64,000 bases of DNA from Uloborus plumipes (GCA_038373865.1 JAXGGA010003948.1:30892-94891); one strand, 5' to 3'. Positions 11,181-23,702 are shown, numbered from the stretch's first letter. A program made the numbers and translations. Notes: generated from the letters alone by a model not told the origin.

Positions 11181-11905
11181 GCAGTAAACTCTCGATTATC
11201 CGCGAGTGCATTATCCACGAGGCGGAATATCCGCGATTGTCCCGGGAAAGAAACAAACACAATTAACTGATTTTTTTCAAAAAAGCACGAATTTAAATTT
11301 TGTTTTTTCTTTCCATTTCTTACCCACAAGAGTGCGGTATACTTCATCCCTTGGGCCGTGGTAGCCCGATCGGTAAGGCGTCGGACTCGTGTCCAGGGGG
11401 ACGCGGGTTCGATCCCAGCCTATCAAAGATCTTGATTAAAGGTGACTGGGGGACGTTTAAAATGTCGTGGTCACAAAGTCCTCCAAGTGAAACGATACCT
11501 CTGGGGGTGCTGGGCCAAGGGTTTGCTCGGCCCTCGGTCTGGTTCAAAAACAGAACAAAGCGCTGTTCAGGGTCCTATTCTGGTTAAACCATGAGTTGTG
11601 GTGGGTACGAGGGAATCTGGAGTGTGTGAGGTGTACTTCATCCAATAAATTATTTTACCTCACCGTTATCATACCACTTCTTTATAGATTTTATATGCTT
11701 GAGAACCTCGAATACATATATTTTTTTATGCCGTACCTATCGTCACTGTTTGTAAATATCACGTTTTAAGTGTAATGCAATTATTTTTAAGCAAAAGACT
11801 TTTATCTTCTGTACCCCTTATTTTATGCTGTTTTCGGATTATCCGCGATTTTTGTTACTCGCGATATCCGTGCCATCCAATTCCGCGGATAATCGGGAGT
11901 ATAAT
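11181..11905. mobile_element. pogo/Tigger-like element split by a SINE
   Basis: Inverted ends of about 22 bases share CGATTATCCGCG: left ACTCTCGATTATCCGCG, right CGCGGATAATCGGGAGT. Internal words attatccgcga and cgcgatatccg repeat the theme. The SINE at 11350-11633 is inserted within it. Confidence 0.7.
11350..11633 (+). repeat. tRNA-derived SINE with perfect 10-base target duplication
   Basis: Starts with a tRNA-like head: an A-box-like GTGGTAGCCCGATCGGTAAGG, then a B box GGTTCGATCCC at 11406-11416. A tRNA-unrelated body of about 220 bases follows. TACTTCATCC occurs directly on both sides (11340-11349 and 11634-11643), so the insertion boundaries are exact. The element lacks a long A tail; the right flank continues aataaa. 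Confidence 0.85.
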
Positions 11906-12178
11906 GTATAGGGGTCATTTTCACCATATGCTTACATTTCAGAATTTTTAAGTAAATTTTTTAACTTGCTATTTTCTTTTAGAATCACTAACAGATGTTT
12001 TGTCACATATTTTAGGTGTGTGAAAAGTAATTGGTTGTACACTTTAATGCATAATTAAGTATTCTAATGATGTTATAAAACTTTAAGTTGCAAGGAAAAT
12101 TGTTGTCCGTTACCATACAAAATCAATATGAAATCTCACTTTTACACTATTGCCTAGAACCAACTTCATTTGAAATTA

Positions 12179-12354
12179 CAGTCGACGCTCGATATAACGA
12201 CCGTCTCCGTCCCACAGAAAGCGGTCTTTATAACGAGTGGTCGCTATAAGAGGTAGAACAAAAAGTATATTGGGATACAGTTGGGGGTTTTCTCACCGGT
12301 CGTTATATTAGGATGGTCTTTATAACGTGTGGTCGTTATAACGAGCGTCGACTG
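12179..12354. mobile_element. pogo/Tigger-like MITE (176 bp)
   Basis: Inverted ends CAGTCGACGCTCGATATAACG / CGTTATAACGAGCGTCGACTG are flanked by TA on each side (12177-12178 and 12355-12356). Interior palindromic words ggtcgttata/tataacgagtgg recur. No coding content. Confidence 0.85.
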
Positions 12355-12356
12355 TA

Positions 12357-12960
12357 TTTGCGTCCCTGAAGCTTAAAACGATGTTTTTGATCATTGAAAT
12401 ATTGATCAAAAACTGTATGGTAACGGACTTGACATTTGGTGACGGATTTGACCAGTAACGGACTTGACATTTCAACCAAAATGTCAAATTATGGCTAGGT
12501 TATCAAATTAAAAAATTGAACAACAATATGCATTTTCTTAGAGTTGTATAATAAACAATATTTCGGGGTAAAAGTTGAGAAAAAGTAAAAATTAATACTA
12601 AAATCCTTAGTAACAGACTTGACAAAGAATAAAAATACGCACCTGGAAGAAATCTTGTGCGAAACGCCACAGCAATATTTCTCGATTCAGGAAAACAAAA
12701 TGGTACGAAATAGTTACGTCACTAGTTTGTTAAGTTAACTGAATGCGTGTTACCATCTTTTGACTGCAATAAATACGTTTTTCAGCTAAAATAATCTTTG
12801 GGTAACGGACTTGACAAGAACTGCCGAACAAAATATATTCATACATTTCTTAATGAAAAAAAATTACTATTGTCAATATTTATTATGAATATCATTCACT
12901 AATAGTCAATATATGAAAATAATTTGTTGTGTATACTCTTTTAAACAAATAAGTATATAA
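12357..12960. other. AT-rich DNA with a repeated phrase taacggacttgaca
   Basis: No gene seen. The phrase (t/g)aacggacttgaca appears several times between 12420 and 12800, with related forms such as taacagacttgaca. It may be a degenerate satellite or part of an unrecognised element. Confidence 0.35.
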
Positions 12961-14150
12961 CAAGAAGTTTTGTTAAGAACTAAACGAGCCTACTTTCCCG
13001 TACATCGACATCAGCATACTAGCATCTGATCATTATTCTCTTGATTATCTGAGACTAAAAATTATGTCAAACATACCTTTTTAGCACTTAAAGCTGATTT
13101 CTAAAAGCAAAATATACCCCTCTCATCACATGAAATAGAGACATAAAAAGTAAATAAATGAATAAATAAAGTTTTTTCGCACCTTTTAAAGAATATAACT
13201 GTTACAGTTCTTCCGCAGAAAAATTCCTCAATCGTTTTCAAAAAAAAAAATTTTAAGTACAAAGTACATCAAAACACATTTTATCAAAGAAAGAAAAAAA
13301 AGGAAAAAAAAACTCGTCCGTTGATAAAATGTCTCGAATTTCACTTTTAATCCGTTGCCAGTTGTTAAATATAAATAAAGAACAAAATGCCCTCGTAAAT
13401 GAAACACTTTCGTTACAAAAAAAAATATCGTCTCCAAAAAAAAAAAAGAGAAAACAATAATAATAATAATAATAAATAAAAATAAAACAAATGAATAAAT
13501 AAACAAAAAATCGTCTGCACAGTCAGTCATTTCTTTTCTGAGCCTGCATTTCCGCTATGTTTGCGGAGTTAGAGTTGGAATCAAAGTCCTCACAGAAGAT
13601 TATTCAGAAAAGTACTTTACAAACATTATTTATCAAAACCATTTTCTTACAAAGTTAGTTTGAAGGAAATCCGACTTTAAGTTCAGGATCAACATTCAAC
13701 TTAAATTCCCCGTAGGCACTAATGTTAAATTTTTTTTCTGAACGGTTCAATATTGAACGAAAAATGGTTCAAATTAAAAAACGAAATATGGGAATGAGCC
13801 TCTCCGAGATCTTTAAAACAAAAAAAAAATTTATTCCATTCGGACGGTTCACTCAAAAGCTATTAGGTGGGGAAAGGTTGCTTGAACGGTTCAATGTTGA
13901 ACGAAAAAATGTTCAAATTAAAAATTTAAATACGGTAATGAAGTATCCTTGCCGAGATCCTTCGAACAAAAAAAAAAGTTTATTTAAATCGGACTGTTCA
14001 CTCAAAAATTTTTAGGGGTGACAGCTTGCTTGAGCGGTTCAATGTTGAACGCAAAATTGTTCAAATCGTAAATGTTAATTCCGGGAATGAAGTATCCTTG
14101 ATAAGATCTTTCGAACAAAGAAAAGTTGTTCAAATCGGACTATTCACTCA
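12961..14150 (-). repeat. Inverted copy of the piggyBac interior (5.9-7.4 kb)
   Basis: Reading the minus strand of this stretch gives the sequence found at about 5.9-7.4 kb, from the minisatellite units through the poly-T/Phe-rich region to CGGGAAAGTAGGCTCGTTTAG. The left edge (agaactaaacgagcctac) matches the reverse of 7380-7405. Only three minisatellite units remain here against five there. It ends against the hAT-like element starting near 14165. Confidence 0.75.
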
Positions 14151-14162
14151 ATGCATCACACA

Positions 14163-16845
14163 CATGGGCGTAGCCAGGACTCATGTCAGGAAGGAGCAAG
14201 TAGGAACACCCACAATGGGAGGTCACGGTGACCTCCAAAAAAGTTGCAATTCTCCCAAGAGTTTTCAGAGGTCATTCCACCACATTCACCCCCAATTCTC
14301 GGAGGTCACTGTGACCTCCCAAAAAGTCCAAATTCTCCCAACCAAAAGAAAACTGCCGTTCTTGTCATTTGACTCCGTGCAAAACTAATCCTTTTCTGGT
14401 TAAATCGTCAGACTTTATTTTAGCATATTGAATTCTTATTAGAAATATTTTTCATTGTATTCAGCTATTTTTAACCGACTTCAACAAAGGAGGAGGTTAT
14501 CAATTCAAAGCGTATGTTTTTTTTTTGTTTGTTCGCACATAACAGCTGATCTACTGAACCGATTTGGACGATTTTTTTTTAAATCGATAGGAAATGGTGT
14601 AACTTAGGTACCATGTACTCATATGACGATATTTGTTCACTAGAAAAAAAGTTATTATGGAAAACAGTAAATTTCATGTCATTTCCCCATTAAATGATTA
14701 AATTTTCAAACCATTGTTGCAAAAATTTTTTGCCTCGCAACAGCAATATTAATAGTAATCATGATGAAAAATATGAACCAAGGCTTAACTAAATCTAACA
14801 TGAAACTCATTAGCTGTAACGTACGTAGTATGTGTTAAAATCTTCTGAACAACGAGAAACTAGAATTGCTTTGAAATATAAATTAGTTGACAAACCGTTG
14901 ATATTTAAATGACTTTGATTAAGCTAGTACACAAATAAATACCAGAGAATAACAAAGATTATTTTTTAGTGTCAATCGTTTATAATTTCAGACGCGTTGA
15001 TAGTTTCTTCCTTTTTTTTCAGTTTATTTTATGAAGCATTTACTTAAGAAAATAGGTGAAGTTCCGAAATGGAAACATTACCTTATTTCATAAGTACACT
15101 TACACTAAAAAGAATAAAATAAAATAATTTTGGAAAAAAATAGAACCGACTTCAGTTAGAAATTGCTCTAAAAAGTAAAAAATAATTGTTTTCTTTGAAC
15201 AGCATCGAAACTACTTTTAAACATAAGTTTTGAAGTCGGCGCAAAAACGATAGTTCAAATGATACTTAACCATATTTTGCCAACATTTTTCAGAGAAAAT
15301 ATTGAAAATTAAAAGCAGAATATTTGTACCATTACACGAATGTGTGGTAATGAATGAAATGTATGCGAATGCTTTTAAAGAACCTGGATCCATTAAAATG
15401 TATATAGTTGAATTATAGTTGCGTATGATTCTATGCATTGTTTTTGCGCCGACTTCAAAACTTATGTTTAAAAGTAGTTTCGATGCTGTTCAAAGAAAAC
15501 AATTATTTTTTACTTTTTAGAGCAATTTCCAACTGAAGTCGGTTCTATTTTTTTCCAAAATTATTTTTTGAAGTTTTTAACCGACTTCAACAAAGGAGGA
15601 GGTTATCAATTCAAAGCGTATGTTTTTTTTTGTTTGTTCGCACATAACATCAGATCTACTGAACCGATTTGGATGATTTTTTTTTAATCGATGGGAGATG
15701 GTGTAACTTAGGTACCATGTACTCATATGACGATATTTGTTCACTAGAAAAAAAGTTATTATGGAAAACAGTAAATTTCATGTCATTTCCCCATTAAATG
15801 ATTAAATTTTCAAGCCATTGTTGCAAAAATTTTTTGCCTCGCAACAGCAATATTAGTAGTAATCATGATGAAAAATTTGAACCAAGGCTTAACTAAATCT
15901 AACATGAAACTCATTAGCGGTAACGTACGTAGTATGTGTTAAAATCTTATGAACAACGAGAAACTAGAATTGCTTTGAAATATAAATTAGTTGACAAACC
16001 GTTGATATTTAAATGGCTTTGATTAAACTAGTACACGAATAAATACCAGAGCATAACAACGATTATTTTTTAGTGTCAATCGTTTATAATTTCAGACGCG
16101 TTGATAGTTTCTTCCTTTTTTTTTCAGTTTATTTTATGGAGCATTTACTTAAGAAAATTAGGTGAAGTTCCGTAATGGAAACATTACCTTATTTCATAAG
16201 TACACTTACACTAAAAAGAATAAAATAAATAATTTTAGAAAAAAATAGAACCGACTTCAGTTGGAAATTGCTCTAAAAAGTAAAAAATAATTGTTTTCTT
16301 TGAACACCATCGAAACTACTTTTAAACATAAGTTTTGAAGTCGGCGCAAAAACGAAAGGTCAAATGATATTTAACCATATTATACCAACATTTTTTAGGG
16401 AAACCATTGAAAATTAAAAGCAGAATATTAGTACCATTACACGAATGTGTGGTAATGAATGAAATGTATGTGAATGCTTTTAAAGAACCTGGATCCATTA
16501 AAATGTATAGAGTTGAATTATAGTTGCGTATGATTCTATACATTGTTTTTGCGCCGACTTCAAAACTGATGTTTAAAAGTAGTTTCGATGGTGTTCAAAG
16601 AAAACAATTATTTTTTACTTTTTAGAGCAATTTCCAACTGAAGTCGGTTCTATTTTTTTTCTAAAATTATTTTGAAGCTTGTGTTTACCAACATGTAACC
16701 TGAAAAAGTATCAAAAGAAAAATAAATTGGCAAATAAGAAAAAAGTTGGGAGGTCACAGTGACTTCCCATCGGAGTGCCCCTGTCTCTGATCAAAGAGGG
16801 TGCAGTTGCCCCCCGCCCTGCCCCCTATGGCTATTACAAAGGGCT
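14163..16845. mobile_element. hAT-like element enclosing two fold-back modules
   Basis: The left end tGGGCGTAGCCAGGA and the following GGAGGTCACGGTGACCTCC words match the hAT-like element at 791-1585. The right end has GGAGGTCACAGTGACTTCCC at 16749 followed by a degenerate cccctatggct terminus. The interior is filled by the tandem fold-back modules at 14473-16680. The termini are decayed and no target duplication is clear. Confidence 0.55.
14473..16680. repeat. Tandem pair of 1.1 kb fold-back modules
   Basis: Two near-identical direct copies start AACCGACTTCAACAAAGGAG at 14473 and 15579 (period 1106). Each copy ends in GAAGTCGGTT, so each module has inverted ACCGACTTC ends. Within each, two inverted arms of about 107 bases (15142-15248 with 15438-15548; 16248-16353 with 16545-16652) surround a loop of about 190 bases and share CCGACTTCAAAAC...TTAGAGCAATTTC. 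The AACCGACTTC...GGAGGAGGTTATCAATTC start resembles a dispersed element I know from many arthropods. Its class is uncertain. Confidence 0.75.
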
Positions 16846-17017
16846 CTCAATTAATTAAAAGAAAAAAGTAACTTAAAAGAAAGTGTGTGGCAGGTCTGCT
16901 TTCAGGAAACTCCGCAGCACCCACAGTTTTGAAACGTGATGCAAAATTACTTCGAGCATCTGTCGTTTGCACGTCGGAGCGTTTTTTCATAATTTCGATT
17001 TTTATTATTATTATTAT

Positions 17018-18131
17018 TAGGGATGCACCGATAAGCAAATTGGCCGATTACCGATTACCGATTAATCGGCGAATGAGAATCGGCCGATTAATCGGCAGAG
17101 CCGATTAATGTTCGGGTTTATTATTTTTAATATTACCAATTTCACCCTCACTGTTTTTACCCTTTCTAATGCAATTCCGATTTTTAAAAATGGTTACTTA
17201 TTTGTTTTTGACAAAAGATTTGTTTTTCTCCATTTTTCCATGTTAAATAATTTTAAAATTTTATCAACTTCCTTTGAAATTTTTTAAATATTTTTGTAAA
17301 TAAAATTACATTAACACACTAGACATAATTGTTATTAAAACAAATGGGGGGGGGGGGCTGTGATGAGCACTTTAATTTAGGGGTGTTTTTAATTTAAATT
17401 TAATTTTCAACTATAAGTAGCCATTTAATTCAGGACATGTTCTTTGAAAATTAGAGGTTATTTAAAAGCAATAAGCTAAAGAGAAAAAGAGAAGTGTCGA
17501 TTTATTCAGAATAGGAATATTAAATTATTAAATCATTTGTATCAACTGAGAGGCAATTTATTACTATTATTTTTATTTTGTATTTCATTCTTTGAATTAT
17601 TTGTTTTGTTTTTACTCATTACACTTTCGTAAAACGTGTAATTCTTGTTTGCAGAAAGTTATTCATTTCTTGTTTATAAATTTACCCATCATAATGTTGT
17701 GTTCAAAAATCGTTGAATTAATTTTATTTAAAACAACTTTTCCGCCGGTTAATCAGCAAAATTTGACTGATTATAAATGAAATGAAATATTCATGCTTTT
17801 GAATTCCAACTTAAAATTTCAGGAATTTGCAGAGGGTTATCTTTAATATTCCAATCAGTTTTACGTTTTCTATGAACTATTTGTTTTGTTTTTACTCTAT
17901 ACACACTTTCATACTGTACGTTATAGTAAGGATTTCAGAAAATTACATTTATTTACTGTTAATAAAACAATTTATCATAGTTTCTCGGTGAAGGTATACT
18001 TAAAAAGATAATATAAAATTTTTTTAAAAAATTGCCGATTAATCGGCAAGATTTTGCCGATTATTAATAATCGGCAAAGTGGCCTATTATGGCCGATTAA
18101 TCGGTACTGCCGATTAATCGGTGCATCCCTA
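17018..18131. mobile_element. hAT-like non-autonomous element, ATCGG-rich
   Basis: Inverted ends TAGGGATGCACCGAT / ATCGGTGCATCCCTA are typical of one hAT group. Subterminal GCCGATTAATCGGC palindromes occur many times at both ends. Both flanks are ATTATTATT, so the insertion lies in a microsatellite and the 8-base duplication cannot be told apart from it. The AT-rich interior shows no transposase. Confidence 0.8.
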
Positions 18132-18390
18132 ATTATTATTATTATTTTCTTTTTTGTAATTAGGTTTTTAAGCTAGAATTTCACGTTAAATTGCCTATTA
18201 AGTATAAAAGCATCCACACACCTCTTAATGTTCTCTGTCATTCGAAAGAGCTCTTCTTTCTTTTTTTTAGTTTCTCAATCAATTAGAGCAGCAGACATAA
18301 GGGTTTCTATTTTAGTGAAACTCCTAGACTGAACTTAATTCAAACATGTAACCAAAGCGAAAAACGTTACTAGAGAGACCATAAATTTAA

Positions 18391-20259
18391 ACCATTAATG
18401 CCTAGCGTCCCTTTTAAGGGACGATCCAAAAAAAGGTCTGAATGTCCCCCAAATGAACATTTCAACCAAATAATAGTGTTCAATGAGTACCTTGGTATTG
18501 TTTCAATTCGCTATTAACAGATTGCAGCACATAAATATTGTAAAGTGTGTTCTGTAGCCGTTTTAATATGATCTTTATCAAAAAGGACATCGTTCACAAT
18601 CTCAAGAAAAAAAGCTAAGTTTTCAAAGTTATTCCCAGCTTCCCAGTTTATGTTAATTACTGATTTTACTTCTTCTTATAAAATGTCTTGTTAAGAGCAA
18701 GAATCTGAGAGTGTCACGGCTGTGATTCATGACCTCTCAGATTTTTTCCAAAAACTTACCAAATGTTTATTATCTGATTGAAAGACCAAATCCAGAATGT
18801 TTTGTTCTAAAGTTGAGTTGTTTAGTTTTTATGGATCCCCAAAGTTGAAGGTGCGGCATCAAAAATTAAGCGGATTTTCAAGACATGGAAGTTGCTGTGA
18901 GCCAAAACTCTTACCAGGAGCTGTTTAACTCCAATTTTCTTTTTTTATATGGAATATAGAAGGTTCAAACTTTACAAAATGAATGTTAAATTTGTGGTAA
19001 GTTGTTGCCGTAAGGTCAGTGAAGGCCCTCAAAACAAGGCATTTTTGACATTATTCAGCGTTTCTGAGGTCCAAAAACAGCTTGTACATTTCAGTTGCCA
19101 CGGCAAAAGTAGTGTCGTTTGAAAGATCAGTGTTAGCACTTTAAAATAATGTATAAATAACCGAGGAAAGTTCAACGTGCTTTTAGTTGCGTAAGGCCGA
19201 AATGTGAAAAATGTCATATTTTACCGATATTCAAACGGTCATAACTTCCTCTGCCAACAACATATTGAAATATTTTTTTTGCCAATGTCATACTCTATTC
19301 TTTATCTTAACAAAACAGTTGAGTGCTTTGAGGCGAAATGTAAAAAAATTTTTGGCAAAAAATGTATTTTTTCCTGTGCATTTTTTGTAAAAAAATTTTT
19401 AGCATTTCGCCTCAAAGGACTCAACTGTTCTGTTAAGACAAAGAATAGACTATGACATGGCAGAAAAAATATTTCAATATGTTGTTGGCAGAGGAAGTTA
19501 TGACCGTTTGAATATCGGTAAAATGTGACATTTTTCATATTTCGGCCTTACGCAACTAAAAGCACGTTGAACTTTCCTCGGTTATTTATACATTATTTTA
19601 AAGTGCTAACACTGGTCTTTCAAACGACACTACTTTTGCCGTGGCAACTGAAATGTACAAGCTGTTTTTGGACCTCAAACATGCTGAAAAACGTCGAAAA
19701 TGCCTTGTTTTGAGGGCCTTCACTGACCTTACGGCAACAACTTAACACAAATTTAACATTCATTTTGTTAAGTTTCAACCTTCTACATTCCATGTACAAA
19801 AAGAAAATATGAGTTCAACAGTTCCTGGTAAGAGTTTTGGCTCACAGCAACTTCCATGTCTTGCAAATCCGCTTAATTTTTGATGCCGCACCTTCAACTT
19901 TGGGGATCCATAAAAACTAAACAACTCAACTTTAGAGCAAAACATTCTGGATTAGGTCTTTCAATAAGATAATAAACATTTGGTAATTTTTGTTAGAAAA
20001 TCTGAGAGGTCATGAATCACCTCATAGTGCTAGGCGTGACAGTTTCTCAGATTCTTGCTCTTAAATATTATATCGTAGGCAGAAAAAAAATTTAGTAAAA
20101 AAAGTGTGTACCCTCTGGGGTCTATCGTAACTTTTAAGGGACAATTTTTCTTTCCTTAATAAAAAAAATATTATATTTTTTAAATTATTTTTCCTGTCCA
20201 TTAAACACTGTTTGTAACTAGTATATATCTTTGGGGAAAAAATGTCAAGCATTAATGGG
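18391..20259. mobile_element. piggyBac-like non-autonomous element, copy 2
   Basis: The ends aCCATTAATGCC / GCATTAATGGG are flanked by TTAA (18387-18390 and 20260-20263). The outer 300 and 200 bases match copy 1 (5417-7632), including TAGCGTCCCTTTTAAGGGACG and ACCCTCTGGGGTCTATCG. The interior was displaced by a fold-back element at 18695-20060 that itself entered a TTAA. Confidence 0.8.
18695..20060. mobile_element. 1.37 kb fold-back palindrome in a TTAA site
   Basis: The two arms, of about 670 bases each and centred near 19377, are near-complete inverted copies. Examples are GGCCCTCAAAACAAGGCATTTT (19026) against its complement (about 19700-19720), and GAGCAAGAATCTGAGA at the left end against TCTCAGATTCTTGCTC at the right. 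TTAA flanks both sides (18691-18694, 20061-20064). The same short peptide is therefore readable on both strands around 19204-19455 and 19302-19538; I regard this as a consequence of symmetry, not as genes. The arms differ by scattered substitutions and one small insertion near 20010-20040. Confidence 0.85.
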
Positions 20260-21115
20260 TTAAGTCCTACAAAACTGGTCTTTTGCAATGTAGTTAGGCA
20301 CCAACAGTTGTGCAAGTTGGTGCAAGTCAGTTTGGAACCCGGGGAAGAGCTGCTCTTCAAAATGCTTATGTAATTTATTGATTTTTTATCTTTTTAAAAG
20401 AGTTGGAAATGCGTACTTCCATCAAGTTTTTTTTTCCTTTGAGCATAAACAACAAATTGCTTTTTTATCCTCATTTCTGACCTCAGACGTCGTGTAGTTT
20501 CTTTTTTAGATTGTCCCCGGGGTCTACCACGGGGCGTCCCGGTGCTCCATCTCCTGGGACGTCCACCGGCCCCTGCTCCTTTGGGTGCTAGCGCCCATGT
20601 CCTGCACGCACACACTGACGCCTGTACGAACACACTCACGTCTATCGCAATTCGTCATTGTAGGAACTGAAACTCATTTCGATTTGCTGTTTCAATGAAC
20701 CTTTGACATTATAAATTTATATTTTTCAATAAAAGCATATAGCTTTTGTCAGACAGTTTTCTTTTTTTTTTTTTAATTTATCACGTTAATAATTTAAGAT
20801 ACGGAAAATTAACAATAATGCAAGATAGAGCGAATTTGTGTCTTACATCTATATATATATATATTTATTTTTATATAGATGTATGTATATTTGTATATAC
20901 GTATGTATGTATATTTTTTAATGTATGTATATTTGTATGTTTGTTCCACATACAAACCCACAGTTTTCGTCGGATTTTCATCAAAATTGGCACAGAGGTT
21001 CCTTGATGCATTTGAATTCACATAGACGTGGTTTTGAAATTTAAAAAAAAAATCATCAATGTCAAAATTCAAATTTTTTTTTTTTCAAAATGGCCATTTT
21101 CTTTCAATTTTGAAT
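20260..21115. other. GC-rich patch and microsatellite, no supported gene
   Basis: At 20510-20620 there is a short CG-rich patch without a recognisable protein on either strand. At about 20850-20945 lies an impure (TA)n/(TATG)n microsatellite. The flank at 20945-21060 (cacatacaaacc, ttttcatcaaaattggcacagaggttcc) resembles a dispersed repeat end, which I cannot classify. Confidence 0.4.
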
Positions 21116-21123
21116 GTGTAGAG

Positions 21124-22645
21124 CAGGGCTTCCCAAACTTTTTAAGCAGCGGACCCCTTTCATGAATCAAAGTTCGGAGCGGACCCCTGTCGTTAGAGAA
21201 AGTGCAAAGGTAATTTTTGTTCGTAGTGAATTGAACTTTAAATAAATCAACTAGTAGCATATGTAGGATTTTCCTCCAGTGGGAGATTCATTTTTTCTCA
21301 ACCAAATGTGAACATTGTTTGCCCCCCCCCCGTTCCCCGCAAAGTAAATGAAGTTGGAAATTTAACTTAAACCAGACCTGGCTTAGATTTCTTGACGGTT
21401 ACTTTAGCGGGAGAAAATCAAATTATGGCGCATTTTGCTCGTAATCTCAATTTTACAGTCATAAATATTCAAATTTATCTTTTGTCAGTAAAAAGAAGTT
21501 CATAATAGTTACTAAGTATATCTTTCGTAACAAAGACCGTAAGTTAAACTGCACTTTTACATTTGTAATATGAACCTAGTTTAAGTGCATACATTTTTGC
21601 ATACTGTACCTTTAAAAAAAAAAAAAAAAAAAAAAAAAACGCAATTTTATACGATTTGTGGCGATGTTAGAGCAATTTTTGGGGCACCCACCCCCAGAAA
21701 ATTTTTAAATTTTAAGCCTTAAATACGCGCCAGTAGGCCTTTTTTTAGACATATGAGGAGGAGCAATAGGTCCAAGACAGCATTATTCATCAAGCGATTT
21801 TTCAAAATCCTTGCTTTAAAAATTCTCTTTTGAAAGATATTTTTGTTAACAATTAGATTAAATGAGGTATGGGGATAATCCGCCGGATTATTTTTTTTAT
21901 TTTTTATTGAAGTTTCAATGAATTATTTCTTGCAATTTGCTAAATTACAGCTATTCAAACGCACTTTTAGAGTTTGGTTATGTCAGGAAAGAGGGATATT
22001 CGTGCGCTCCACAAATTTTTTAGAAATGGAAGCGTTATAAACGTAGGAATCTGCCATTTGGGTAACGAAAGGGTCCAAGGAAAGATCCCGGATATTTTTA
22101 AAAATTAAAATTTACAATTTCAAACGTAGACTAACCCTGATGATATTAAGGAAAGTGGAGGTCAGTAACTGTTCCCCAGAAATTTTTCTAAATTATAGTT
22201 GTAAGAGTACTAATCCATACGATCAACGGTGAATTCATGTGGGAGTGAAGTTTTGGGGACCGTCTCCGGTAAAGTTCCTGAAATTGAGGTCTAAAAAGTA
22301 TCTTGTAAGGTAGTTTCCAAATCTTAACCTGAAGTTATGTCAATCAAATATCTATATTAAAATGTCTATCAAATATTCAAATAAACATGATGACAGACAG
22401 TACGATTTTGTCAGAGCAGAAAACGGTTTGACCGCATGATCTTGCAGCAACTTGTCTCAAAATATTGAGTATGGCATAAAGGGCAACTGCATACTTCGAA
22501 AAGGAAAACTTTTGGTTTTCAAAAGCAAAAAAGTAATTTTAAAGCTTTAAAACCCCTTTTTTTTTTCTCGTGATTCACCGCGGACCCCCGACTAAAGCTC
22601 AGCGGACCCCTGAGGGGTCCGCGGACCACAGTTTAGGAAGTCCTG
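21124..22645. mobile_element. hAT (Charlie-like ends) non-autonomous element
   Basis: Ends CAGGGCTTCCCAAACTTT / AGTTTAGGAAGTCCTG are inverted and flanked by a perfect 8-base duplication GTGTAGAG (21116-21123 and 22646-22653). Subterminal GCGGACCCCT words are inverted at the two ends. An A26-type run lies near 21612-21640. No transposase was found in the 1.5 kb. Confidence 0.9.
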
Positions 22646-22653
22646 GTGTAGAG

Positions 22654-23396
22654 TAATAAAGATAAACCTCTAAGAATTAAGCAAACAAATTGATAAAAAT
22701 TAATACGTTTAAATTTGAGTATTTTTCAACAAAGATGACAACTAACAATGAATTATCAATTTTATTTCATTGTAGCATGAAATAGGTTAAAAAAATTATA
22801 ATTCATATTCTAATTACCTTGGAACATTATCACAAATAGTGTATGATGCAAAAAAATGTGAGGTTCCAACTGATATTTAATTCTAATTTTTGTGAGCATT
22901 ATTTGGAGGAATTATGCAAAAGATAGATGGATGCAATTTTGTTATCTATATTTATAATAAGTTTTTTTTACTTGCGAAATCTCATGATGTTCTTGTGCAA
23001 AGGAGATAAACTACTTTTTTTTAAATATACGTAAAAAAAATTTTTGTTTAAAAATTTCGGGGTGGGCTACAGCACTGTCAGCCCATCCCCTGAGTACGCC
23101 ACTGGCCTGTCCAGTGTCCTTTTTGAATTTCGAATATTCCTTGTCCGCACAAAATTGAAATGGTTTACCTATTTGAGTAGTTTCTGAAAACACCGCTAGG
23201 AAGTATTCAAGCTCTAGGATAAGTTTCACTGTATTTTAAACACTTTTGATTGATTGACACCACAAAGCAACTGAAACTAAATCTAGTGTGGTGCTGGAAC
23301 AAAACTGCCCATAAATTTATAAAACTCACTTTCAAATCACTTTTGAGTAACCATTGCATGTTTAAAGCAGTGAGTAACCGCTCCTAAGCAAGGGCT
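22654..23396. other. AT-rich DNA, no gene seen
   Basis: No element ends or coding sequence recognised. The phrase gtacgccactggcctgtcc near 23093 resembles a hAT terminus in reverse, but no partner was found. Confidence 0.35.
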
Positions 23397-23702
23397 AAGG
23401 CAGGGATTCAAGTGAAACAGCAGTGCGATCGCTTCGAATTGCAATGGCTACTAGAAGTGAATTACATTATCATCAACTTAACTTGGCATGACGTCACTAC
23501 GGGTGGAACCAATAAGAGCTCACAAGCACTCAGCGATCTCCTCTTATTCGCCAAGTAGGCTGTGACGTTTTATCTAGCTCGTTTTTCATAGGCAAACGTC
23601 ACGCTGACGTCACGATGTTTTTATCAAGAAACGTTCCAATGTAATTCATTTCCAGTAGCGATTGTAATTTGCGATGGCCTGTTTCACTTGAATCCCTGCC
23701 TT
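23397..23702. mobile_element. MITE with long TIRs and CRE-like sites
   Basis: The outer ends TAAGGCAGGGATTCAAGTG / CACTTGAATCCCTGCCTTA are perfect inverted copies, and the inversion continues imperfectly for about 70 bases (cagtagcgattg and its complement). The core holds two TGACGTCA palindromes (about 23489 and 23608) and matches 2830-2975 in inverted orientation. Confidence 0.8.

Noticed and set aside
15217..16543. Repeated 73-codon minus frames
   Set aside because: They lie in the loops and arms of the fold-back modules; the similarity is that of the tandem DNA copies.
19204..19538. Coding pair with the same protein on both strands
   Set aside because: It arises from the palindrome arms; no family resemblance or coding bias.
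20394..20639. Arg-rich 81-codon minus frame in a CG-rich patch
   Set aside because: No recognisable family, no splice support; likely composition-driven.
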